Part shown: piece after piece, positions 1-11,183 of the stretch
Position numbering within the stretch: position 1 is the first letter of the stretch
How the letters are laid out: every line of letters starts with the position of its first letter
Source: Megalopta genalis
Lineage: Eukaryota > Arthropoda > Insecta > Hymenoptera > Halictidae
Reading direction: 5' to 3'
DNA length: 64,000 nt
Assembly: GCF_051020955.1 (NCBI RefSeq)
Contig: NW_027476861.1
Span: 62,001-126,000, forward strand
Program-made: the position numbers and the translations under genes
Notes under the pieces: model-generated
The model's input: the letters and a program-made list of their open reading frames with translations, nothing else
Told to the model about the DNA's origin: nothing
Database searches by the model: none

Positions 1-207
1 TCAAATGCAGGCGAAACGAACGAGTTAGCTGCAAATCCATGCGAAACACATGATATCGCTGCAAATCAAAGCGATGTTGAAGGTTTAGCTTCAAATCCAT
101 GCGAAACAAATGATTTAGCTTCAGATACTAGCGATATATGTGATATTGCTTTAAGTGCAGACGAAACAAACGAGTTAGCTTCAAGTCCATGCGATGTAGA
201 AGGTTTA

Positions 208-357
208 GCTTCAAATCCATGCGAAACAAATGATTTAGCTTCAGATACTTGCGATATAAGTGATATAGCATCAAATGCAGGCGAAACGAACGAGTTAGCT
301 GCAAATCCATGCGAAACACATGATATAGCTGCAAATCAAAGCGATGTTGAAGGTTTA
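208..357 (+). repeat. Exemplar 150-bp five-monomer higher-order unit (A-B-C-D-E)
   Basis: Five consecutive 30-bp monomers start at 208, 238, 268, 298 and 328. They show the characteristic differences: type B has the ACTTGCGATATAAGTGATAT signature, type C has GCAGGCGAAACGAACGAG, type D has CACATGAT where A has AAATGAT, and type E has GATGTTGAAGG. This order, or shortened versions of it, recurs across the F arms and, reverse-complemented, across the R block. It is therefore the ancestral higher-order unit. Monomer types are more alike between units than within a unit, which is the usual sign of higher-order amplification. Confidence 0.85.
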
Positions 358-1050
358 GCTTCAAATCCATGCGAAACATATGATTTAGTTTCAGATACTT
401 GCGATATAAGTGATATACCTCCAAATGCAGACGAAACAAACGAGTTAGCTTCAAATCCATGCGAAACAAATGATTAAGCTTCAAATCAATGCGATGTAGA
501 AGGTTTAGCTTCAAATTCATGCGAAACAAATGATTCAGCTTCAAACACTTGGGATATATGTGATATAGCTTCAAATGCAGACGAAACAAACGAGTTAACT
601 TCACATCCAAGCGAAACACATGATTTAGCTTCAAATCAATGCGATGTAGATGGTTTAGCTACAAATCCATGCGAAACAAATGATTTAGCATCAAACACTC
701 GGGATATAAGTGATATAGCTTCAAATGGAGACGAATCAAACGAGTTAGCTTCAAAATGCATGCGATACACATGATTTAGCTTCAAATCAATGCGAAGTAG
801 AAGGCTTAGCTTCAAATCCATGCGGAACAAATGATTTATCTTCAGATAATTGCGTTATAAGCGATATACGTTCAAATGCAGACGAAACAAACGAGCTAGC
901 TTCAACTCCATGCGACACGCATGATAAAGCTTCAAATCAATGCGATGTAGAAGGCTCAGCTTCAAATCCATGCGAAACAAATGATTTAGCTTCAGATACT
1001 TGCGATATAAGTGATATAGCATCAAATGCAGGCGAAACGAACGAGTTAGC

Positions 1051-2418
1051 TTCAAATCCATGCGAAACACATGAATTAGCTGCAAATCGAAGCGAAGTAG
1101 AAGGTTTGGTTTCAAATTCAAGCTAAACACATGATTTAGCTTCAAATCAATGCGATGTAGAAGGTTGTGCTTCAAATCCATGCGACACAAATGATTTAGC
1201 TTCAGATACTTACGATATAAGTGATATAGCATCAAATGCAGCCTAAACGAACGAGTTAGCTGCAAATCCATGCGAAACACATGATTTAGCTTCAAATCTA
1301 TGCGATGTAGAAGGTTTAGCTTCAAATCCATGCGACACATATGATTTAGTTTCAGATACTTGCGATATAAGTGATATACCTCCAAATGCAGACGAAACAA
1401 ACGAGTTAGCTTCAAATCCATGCGAAACAAATGATTAAGCTTCAAATCAATGCGATGTAGAAGGTTTAGCTTCAAATTCATGCGAAACAAATGATTCAGC
1501 TTCAAACACTTGGGATATATGTGATATAGCTTCAAATGCAGACGAAACAAACGAGTTAACTTCACATCAAGCGAAACACATGATTTAGCTTCAAATCAAT
1601 GCGATGTAGAAGGTTTAGCTACAAATCCATGCGAAACAAATGATTTAGCATCAAACACTCGGGATATAAGTGATATAGCTCCAAATGGAGACGAATCAAA
1701 CGAGTTAGCTTCAAAATGCATGCGATACACATGATTTAGCTTCAAATCAATGCGAAGTAGAAGGCTTAGCTTCAAATCCATGCGGAACAAATGATTTATC
1801 TTCAGATAATTGCGTTATAAGCGATATACGTTCAAATGCAGACGAAACAAACGAGCTAGCTTCAACTCCATGCGACACGCATGATAAAGCTTCAAATCAA
1901 TGCGATGTAGAAGGCTCAGCTTCAAATCATGCGAAAAAAATGATTTAGCTTCAGATACTAGCGATATATGTGATATTGCTTCAAGTGCAGACGAAACAAA
2001 CGAGTTAGCTTCAAATCCAAGCGAAACGAATGATTTAGCTTCAAACACTTGGGATATAAGTGATATAGCTTCAAATCCGTGCGAAACAAATGATTTAGCT
2101 TCAGATACTTACGATATAAGTGATATGGCATCAAATGCAGGCTAAACGAACGAGCTAGCTACAAATCCATGCGAAACACATGATTTAGCTTCAAATCTAT
2201 GCGATGTAGAAGGTTTAGCTTCAAATCCATGAGACACAAATGATTTAGCTTCGGATACTTGCGATATAAGTGATAGACCTTCAAATGCAGACGAAATAAA
2301 CGACTTAGCTTCCAATCCAAGCGAATCACATGATTTAGCTTCAAATCAATGCGATGTAGGAGGTTTAGCTTCACATCCATGCGAAACAAATGATTTAGCT
2401 TCAGATACTAGCGATATA
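1051..2418 (+). repeat. Left-arm block, copy 1 (pairs with 6,391-7,760 and 8,222-9,550)
   Basis: This ~1.37-kb stretch aligns with 6,391-7,760 at an offset of 5,340-5,342. The offset shifts by one base where single-base indels sit (near 1,325, 1,568 and 1,928). A third, partly diverged copy begins at ~8,222. Shared rare variants prove the relationship: AAGGTTGTGC, a TAA in place of TTA, and a CATGAGACAC monomer. It contains only satellite monomers. Confidence 0.8.
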
Positions 2419-4589
2419 AGTGATATAGATTCAACTGCAGGCTAAGCAAACGAGTTAGCTTCAAATCCATGCGAAACAAATGATTTAGCTTCAAACACTT
2501 GGGATATAAGTGATATAGCTTCAAATGCAGACGAAACAAACGAGATAGTTTCAAATCTATGCGAAGCACTTGATTTGGCAGCAAATCAATGCGATGTAGA
2601 AGGTTTAGCTTCAAATCCATGCGAAACAAATGATTTAGTTTCAGATACTTATCGATATAAGTGATATAGCTTCAAATGCAGGGGAAACAAACGAGCTAGC
2701 TTCAAATCCATGCAAAACACATGATTAAGCTTCAAATCAATGCTATGTGGAAGGTTTAGCTTCAAATCCATGCGACACAAATGATTTAGCATCAGATTCT
2801 TGCGATATAAGTGCTACAGCTTCATATGCAGACCAAATAGATGAGTTAGATTCCAATCCAAGCGAAACAAATAATTTAGCTTCAGATTCTTGCGATATAA
2901 GTGTTATAACATCAAATACAGACGAAACAAACGAGTTAGCTTCATATCCAAGCGAAACACACGATTTAGCTTCAAATCGATGCGATGTAGAAGGTTTAGC
3001 TTCAAATCCATGCGACGCAAATGATTTAGCATTAGATAATTGCGATATAAGTGATATAGCTTCAATTGTTGGGGAAACAAACGAGTTAGCTTCAATCCAA
3101 GCAAAACACATGATTCAGCAGCAAATCAATACGATTTAGAAGGTTTAGCTTCAAATCCATGCGAAACCAATGATTTAGCTTCAGATACTAATCGATATAA
3201 GTGATATAGCTTCAAATGCAGGGGAAACAAACGAGTTAGCTTCAAATCCATGCAAAATACATGATTTAGCTTCAAATCAATTCGAAGAAGAAGAATTAGC
3301 TTCAAACTCATGCGAAACAAATGATTTAGCTTCAAACACTTGGGATATAAGTCATATAGCTTCAAAATGCAGATGAACCAAACGGGTTAGTTTAAAAATC
3401 CATGCGATACACAAGATTTAGCTTCAAATCAATGCGATGTAGACGGTTTAGCTTCAAATCCATGCGACGCAAATGATTTAGCATTAGATAATTGCGATAT
3501 AAGTGATATAGCTTCAATTGTTGGGGAAACAAACGAGTTAGCTTCAATCCAAGCAAAACACATGTTTAAACTTCAAATCAATGCTATGTGGAAGGCTTAG
3601 CTTCAAATCCATAAGAAACAAATGATTTAGGTTCAGATACTTGCGATATAAGTGATATATCTTCAAATACAGACGAAACAAATGAGTTAGCTTCAAATCT
3701 ATGCGAAGCAAATGATTTAGCTTCGAATCAATGCGATGTAGAAGGTTTAGCTTCAAATGCATGCGATACCAATCATTCAGCTTCAGATACTTGCGATATA
3801 AGTGGCATAGCTTCAAATGCAGACGAAACAAACAAGTTAGCATCAATTCCATGCGAAACAAATGATTTAGCTGCAAGCACTTGGGATAGAAGTCATATAG
3901 CTTCAAATGCAGACGAACCAAACGAGTTAGATTAAAAATCCATTCCATACGCATGATTTAGCTTCAAATCAATGCGAGGTAGAAGGCTTAGCTTGAAATC
4001 CATAAGAAACAAATGATTTAGGTTCAGATACTTGCGATATAAGTGATATATTTTCAAATGCAGGGGAAACAAACGAGTTAGCTTCAAATCCATGCAAAAC
4101 ACATGATTAAGCTTCAAATTAATGCTACGTAGAAGGTTTAGCTTGAAATCCATGCAAAACAAATGATTTAGCTTCAAACACTTGCGATATAAGTGATATA
4201 GCTTCAAATGCAGGGGAAACAAACGAGTTAGCTTCAAATCCATGCAAAATACATGATTTAGCTTCAAATCAATTCGGAGAAGAAGGATTAGCTTCAAACT
4301 CATGCGAAACAAATGATTTAGCTTCAAACACTTGGGATATATTCCTATAGCTTCAAATGCAGACGAACCCAACGAGTTAGTTTAAAAATCCATGCGTTAC
4401 ACATGATTTAGCTTCAAATCAATGGGAGTAGAAGGCTTAGCTTCAAATCCGTGCGAAACAAATGATTTAGCATCAGATACATGCGATATATGTGATATAG
4501 CTTCAAATGCAGGGAAAACAATGAGCTAGCTTCAACTCCATACGAAACACATGATTTAGCTTCAAATCAATGCGAAGTAGAAGGCTTAG

Positions 4590-5425
4590 CTTTAAATCCA
4601 AGCGAAACAAATGATGTAGCTTCACACACTTGGGATATAAGTGACATAGCTTCAAATGCAGACGAAACAAACGAGCTAGCTTCACATCCAAGCGAAACAA
4701 ATGATTTAGCTTCAAATCAATTCGAAGTAGAAGGCTTAGCTTCAAATCGATGCGGAACAAATGATTTTGCTTCAAATACTTGCGATATAAGTGATATAGA
4801 TTCAACTGCAGGCCAAACAAACGAGTTAGCTTCAAATCCATGCGAAATAAATGACTTAGCATCAGATACTTGCGATATAAGTGATATAGCTTCAAATGCA
4901 AGGGAAACAAACGAGTTAGCTTCAAATCCATGCAAAACACATGATTTAACATCAAATCAATGCGATATAGAAGGTTTGGCTTCAAATCCATTCGAAACAA
5001 ATGTTTTAGCTTCAGATACTTGCGATATAAGTGATATAGCATCAAATGCAGGCGAAACGAACGAGTTAGCTGCAAATCCATGCGAAACACATGATATCGC
5101 TGCAAATCAAAGCGATGTTGAAGGTTTTAGCTTCAAATCCATGCGAAACAAATGATTTAGCTTCAGATACTAGCGATATATGTGATATTGCTTTAAGTGC
5201 AGACGAAACAAACGAGTTAGCTTCAAATCCAAGCGGAACACATGATTTAGCTTAAAATTCATGCGATTTAGATGGTTTAGCTTCAAATCCATGCGAAACA
5301 AATGATAGAGCTGCAAACACTTGGGATATGTGTGATATAGCTTCAGCTGTATGCGAAACAAACGAGTTAGCTTCAAGTCCATGCGATGTAGAAGGTTTAG
5401 CTTCAAATCCATGCGAAACAAATGA
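4590..5425 (+). repeat. Left-arm segment shared with right arm 57,713-58,547
   Basis: About 835 bp matches the right arm in the same orientation at an offset of ~53,122-53,123. The offset changes by one at an extra T near 5,135. Rare shared variants include AATTCGAAGTAGAAGG, AATCGATGCGGAAC, GATTCAACTGCAGGCC, TTAAAATTCATGCG and GATAGAGCTGCAAACACTTG. The copies lie on opposite sides of the R block. Confidence 0.88.
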
Positions 5426-6390
5426 TTTAGCTTCAGATACTTGCGATATAAGTGATATAGCATCAAATGCAGGCGAAACGAACGAGTTAGCTGCAAATCC
5501 ATGCGAAACACATGATATAGCTGCAAATCAAAGCGATGTTGAAGGTTTAGCTTCAAATCCATGCGAAACATATGATTTAGTTTCAGATACTTGCGATATA
5601 AGTGATATACCTCCAAATGCAGACGAAACAAACGAGTTAGCTTCAAATCCATGCGAAACAAATGATTAAGCTTCAAATCAATGCGATGTAGAAGGTTTAG
5701 CTTCAAATTCATGCGAAACAAATGATTCAGCTTCAAACACTTGGGATATATGTGATATAGCTTCAAATGCAGACGAAACAAACGAGTTAACTTCACATCC
5801 AAGCGAAACACATGATTTAGCTTCAAATCAATGCGATGTAGAAGGTTTAGCTACAAATCCATGCGAAACAAATGATTTAGCATCAAACACTCGGGATATA
5901 AGTGATATAGCTTCAAATGGAGACGAATCAAACGAGTTAGCTTCAAAATGCATGCGATACACATGATTTAGCTTCAAATCAATGCGAAGTAGAAGGCTTA
6001 GCTTCAAATCCATGCGGAACAAATGATTTATCTTCAGATAATTGCGTTATAAGCGATATACGTTCAAATGCAGACGAAACAAACGAGCTAGCTTCAACTC
6101 CATGCGACACGCATGATAAAGCTTCAAATCAATGCGATGTAGAAGGCTCAGCTTCAAATCCATGCGAAACAAATGATTTAGCTTCAGATACTTGCGATAT
6201 AAGTGATATAGCATCAAATGCAGGCGAAACGAACGAGTTAGCTGCAAATCCATGCGAAACACATGATATAGCTGCAAATCAAAGCGATGTTGAAGGTTTA
6301 GCTTCAAATCCATGCGAAACAAATAATTTAGCTTCAGATACTAGCGATATACGTGATATTGCTTTAAGTGCAAACGAAACAAAAGAGTTA

Positions 6391-7760
6391 GCTTCAAATC
6401 ATGCGAAACACATGAATTAGCTGCAAATCGAAGCGAAGTAGAAGGTTTGGTTTCAAATTCAAGCTAAACACATGATTTAGCTTCAAATCAATACGATGTA
6501 GAAGGTTGTGCTTCAAATCCATGCGACACAAATGATTTAGCTTCAGATACTTACGATATAAGTGATATAGCATCAAATGCAGCCTAAACGAACGAGTTAG
6601 CTGCAAATCCATGCGAAACACATGATTTAGCTTCAAATCTATGCGATGTAGAAGGTTTAGCTTCAATCCATGCGACACATATGATTTAGTTTCAGATACT
6701 TGCGATATAAGTGATATACCTCCAAATGCAGACGAAACAAACGAGTTAGCTTCAAATCCATGCGAAACAAATGATTAAGCTTCAAATCAATGCGATGTAG
6801 AAGGTTTAGCTTCAAATTCATGCGAAACAAATGATTCAGCTTCAAACACTTGGGATATATGTGATATAGCTTCAAATGCAGACGAAACAAACGAGTTAAC
6901 TTCACATCCAAGCGAAACACATGATTTAGCTTCAAATCAATGCGATGTAGAAGGTTTAGCTACAAATCCATGCGAAACAAATGATTTAGCATCAAACACT
7001 CGGGATATAAGTGATATAGCTCCAAATGGAGACGAATCAAACGAGTTAGCTTCAAAATGCATGCGATACACATGATTTAGCTTCAAATCAATGCGAAGTA
7101 GAAGGCTTAGCTTCAAATCCATGCGGAACAAATGATTTATCTTCAGATAATTGCGTTATAAGCGATATACGTTCAAATGCAGACGAAACAAACGAGCTAG
7201 CTTCAACTCCATGCGACACGCATGATAAAGCTTCAAATCAATGCGATGTAGAAGGCTCAGCTTCAAATCCATGCGAAAAAAATGATTTAGCTTCAGATAC
7301 TAGCGATATATGTGATATTGCTTCAAGTGCAGACAAAACAAACGAGTTAGCTTCAAATCCAAGCGAAACGAATGATTTAGCTTCAAACACTTGGGATATA
7401 AGTGATATAGCTTCAAATCCGTGCGAAACAAATGATTTAGCTTCAGATACTTACGATATAAGTGATATAGCATCAAATGCAGGCTAAACGAACGAGCTAG
7501 CTACAAATCCATGCGAAACACATGATTTAGCTTCAAATCTATGCGATGTAGAAGGTTTAGCTTCAAATCCATGAGACACAAATGATTTAGCTTCGGATAC
7601 TTGCGATATAAGTGATAGACCTTCAAATGCAGACGAAATAAACGACTTAGCTTCCAATCCAAGCGAATCACATGATTTAGCTTCAAATCAATGCGATGTA
7701 GGAGGTTTAGCTTCACATCCATGCGAAACAAATGATTTAGCTTCAGATACTAGCGATATA
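6391..7760 (+). repeat. Left-arm block, copy 2
   Basis: Near-identical to 1,051-2,418, with one-base indels changing the offset from 5,340 to 5,342. The left edge follows a monomer that has lost one C in TCAAATCATGCG. The right edge changes over to a block shared with ~5,170-5,540. Satellite only. Confidence 0.8.
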
Positions 7761-8221
7761 TGTGATATTGCTTTAAGTGCAGACGAAACAAACGAGTTAG
7801 CTTCAAATCCAAGCGGAACACATGATTTAGCTTAAAATTCATGCGATTTAGATGGTTTAGCTTCAAATCCATGCGAAACAAATGATAGAGCTGCAAACAC
7901 TTGGGATATGTGTGATATAGCTTCAGCTGTATGCGAAACAAACGAGTTAGCTTCAAGTCCATGCGATGTAGAAGGTTTAGCTTCAAATCCATGCGAAACA
8001 AATGATTTAGCTTCAGATACTTGCGATATAAGTGATATAGCATCAAATGCAGGCGAAACGAACGAGTTAGCTGCAAATCCATGCGAAACACATGATATAG
8101 CTGCAAATCAAAGCGATGTTGAAGGTTTAGCTTCAAATCCATGCGAAACAAATGATTTAGCTTCAGATACTAGCGATATACGTGATATTGCTTTAAGTGC
8201 AAACGAAACAAAAGAGTTAGC

Positions 8222-9550
8222 TTCAAATCATGCGAAACACATGAATTAGCTGCAAATCGAAGCGAAGTAGAAGGTTTGGTTTCAAATTCAAGCTAAACAC
8301 ATGATTTAGCTTCAATCAATGCGATGTAGAAGGTTGTGCTTCAAATCCATGCGACACAAATGATTTAGCTTCAGATACTTACGATATAAGTGATATAGCA
8401 TCAAATGCAGGCTAAACGAACGAGTTAGCTGCAAATCCATGCGAAACACATGATTTAGCTTCAAATCTATGCGATGTAGAAGGTTTAGCTTCAAATCCAT
8501 GCGACACATATGATTTTGTTTCAGATACTTGCGATATAAGTGATATACCTCCAAATGCAGACGAAACAAACGAGTTAGCTTCAAATCCATGCGAAACAAA
8601 TGATTAAGCTTCAAATCAATGCGATGTAGAAGGTTTAGCTTCAAATTCATGCGAAACAAATGATTCAGCTTCAAACACTTGGGATATATGTGATATAGCT
8701 TCAAATGCAGACGAAACAAACGAGTTAACTTCACATCCAAGCGAAACACATGATTTAGCTTCAAATCAATGCGATGTAGACAGGTTTAGCTACAAATCCA
8801 TGCGAAACAAATGATTTTGCATCAAACACTCGGGATATAAGTGATATAGCTTCAAATGGAGACGAATCAAACGAGTTAGCTTCAAAATGCATGCGATACG
8901 CATGATTTAGCTTCAAATCAATGCGAAGTAGAAGGCTTGGCTTCAAATCCATGCGGAACAAATGATTTATCTTCAGATAATTGCGTTATAAGCGATATAC
9001 GTTCAAAATGCAGACGAAACAAACGAGCTAGCTTCAACTCCATGCGACACGCATGATAAAGCTTCAAATCAATGCGATGTAGAAGGCTCAGCTTCAAATC
9101 CATGCGAAACAAATGATTTAGCTTCAGATACTAGCGATATATGTGATATTGCTTCAAGTGCAGACGAAACAAACGAGTTAGCTTCAAATCCAAGCGAAAC
9201 GAATGATTTAGCTTCAAACACTTGGGATATAAGTGATATAGCTTCAAATCCGTGCGAAACAAATGATTTAGCTTCAGATACTTACGATATAAGTGATATA
9301 GCATCAAATGCAGGCTAAACGAACGAGCTAGCTGCAACTCCATGCGAAACACATGATTTAGCTTCAAATCTATGCGATGTAGAAGGTTTAGCTTCAAATC
9401 CATGAGACACAAATGATTTAGCTTCGGATACTTGCGATATAAGTGATAGACCTTCAAATGCAGACGAAATAAACGACTTAGCTTCCAATCCAAGCGAAAC
9501 ACATGATTTAGCTTCAAATCAATGCGATGTAGGAGGTTTAGCTTCACATC
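8222..9550 (+). repeat. Left-arm block, copy 3
   Basis: It shares the distinctive variants of the other two copies, with private changes such as an extra base near 8,781 (GTAGACAGG) and an extra A near 9,007. Beyond ~9,550 it passes into monomers not found in the other copies. The right boundary is approximate. Confidence 0.65.
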
Positions 9551-10407
9551 CATGCGAAACAAATGATTTAGCTTCGAATCAATGCGAGGTAGAAGGCTTA
9601 GCTTCAAATCCATAACAAACAAATGATTTAGGTTCAGATACTTGCGATATAAGTGATATATCTTCAAATACAGACGAAACAATTGAGTTAGCTTCAAATC
9701 TATGCGAAGCAAATGATTTAGCTTCGAATCAATGGGATGTAGAAGGTTTAGCTTCAAATCCATGCGAAACCAATAATTCAGCTTCAGATACTTGCGATAG
9801 AAGTGGCATAGCTTCAAATGCAGACGAAACAAACAAGTTAGCATCAATTCCATGCGAAACAAATGATTTAGCTGCAAACACTTGGGATAGAAATCATATA
9901 GATTCAAATGCAGACTAACCAAACGAGTTAGATTAAAAATCCATGCGATACACATGATTTAGCTTCAAATCAATGCGAGTAGATGGTTTAGCTTCAAATC
10001 CATAAGAAACAAATGATTTAGGTTGAGATACTTGCGATATAAGTGATATATCTTCAAATGCAGACGAAACAAACGAGTTAGCTTCAAATCCATGCGATAC
10101 ACATGATTAAACTGAATATCAATGCGATGTAGAAGGTTTAGCTTCAAAGCCATGCGAAACAAGTGATTTAGCTTTAGATACTTGCGATATAAGTGATATA
10201 GCATCAAATGCAGGCGAAACGAACGAGTTAGCTGCAAATCCATGCGAAACACATGATATAGCTGCAAATCAAAGCGATGTTGAAGGTTTAGCTTCAAATC
10301 CATGCGAAACAAATGATTTAGCATCAGATACTAGCGATATATGTGATATTGCTTCAAGTGCAGACGAAACAAACGAGTTAGCTTCAAATCCATGCGAAAC
10401 ACATGAC

Positions 10408-11140
10408 TTAGCTGCAAATCAATGCGATGTGGAAGTTTAGCTTCAAATCTGTGCGAAACAAATGATTTAGCATCAGATACTTGCGATATATGTGATATAG
10501 CTTCAAATGCAGGGGAAACAAACGAGCTAGCTTCAACTCTATACGAAACACATGATTTAGCTTCAAATCAATTCGATGTAGAAGGTTTAGCTTGAAACCA
10601 ATGCGATGTGGAAGATTTAGCTTCAAATCAATGCAACCCATATGACATAGCATCAGATACATGCGATATAAGTGATATAGCTTCAAATGTAGGAGAAACA
10701 AACGTGATTGCTTCAAATCCATGCGCCACAAATGATTTAGCTTCAAATCAATTGCGAAGGTGAAGGCTAAGCTTCAAATCCAAGCGAATCACATGATTTA
10801 GCTTCAGATAATTGCGATATTAGTAATATAGCTTGAAATGCAGGGGAAACAAACGAGTTAGCTTCAAATCCATGCGAAACAAATGATTTAGCTTCAGATA
10901 CTTGCGATATATGTTATTTATCTTCAAATGCAGACGAAACAAACGAGCTAGCTTCAACTCCATACGAAACAGATGATTTAGATTCAAATCAATTGCGAAG
11001 GTGGAGGGTAAGCTTCAAATCCAAACGAATCACATGACTTAGATTCAGATAAGTGCGATATTAGTAATATAGCTTCAAATGCAGGGGAAACAAACGAGTT
11101 AGCTTCAAATCGATGAATTAGTTACAATACTTGCGATATA
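10408..11140 (+). repeat. Diverged end of left arm next to the orientation switch
   Basis: Monomers remain in F orientation but become irregular: ATTGCGAAGG variants near 10,751 and 10,992, truncated monomers, and a deleted monomer at 11,109-11,123. The last recognisable monomer is a type-B remnant ending in CTTGCGATATA at 11,140. Erosion towards the junction is typical of array edges. Confidence 0.75.
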
Positions 11141-11183
11141 CATGTATACTAGTATTGTATACATGTATACAATACCTATCTAT
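11141..11183. other. Palindromic non-repeat spacer at F-to-R orientation switch
   Basis: This is the only clear non-monomer sequence in the window. It contains a perfect 24-bp palindrome at 11,152-11,175 (core GTATACATGTATAC, centre between 11,163 and 11,164). A perfect 12-bp palindrome, TATACATGTATA, at 11,137-11,148 overlaps the last F monomer. A 10-bp palindrome, ATACTAGTAT, at 11,146-11,155 bridges them. The two CATG palindromes form imperfect inverted arms around ACTAGT with a 5-bp insertion. Left of it the array is F, right of it R. This looks like a hairpin-associated inversion breakpoint, or possibly the remnant of an inserted element; a fold-back assembly join is the alternative. Confidence 0.85.

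Larger units (their letters stand above)
1..10407 (+). repeat. Left arm, array in F orientation
   Basis: Continuous 30-bp monomers in F orientation, mostly in 150-bp order. The arm is itself a patchwork of duplications: ~1,051-2,418, ~6,391-7,760 and ~8,222-9,550 are three copies of one block, and 1-830 resembles ~5,041-6,022, with about 150 bp extra in the second copy. One-base indels scattered between copies (for example near 1,568, 1,928, 5,135, 6,666, 8,313, 8,781 and 9,007) break any long frame. No gene is supported. Marker variants with TTAAAATTC (near 5,252 and 7,832) recur in the right arm. Confidence 0.9.

Noticed and set aside
11141..11183. Rho-independent terminator or transposon terminal repeat
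   Set aside because: The palindrome is AT-rich with no T-tract after a GC stem, and no matching terminal repeat or transposase frame is found elsewhere in the window.
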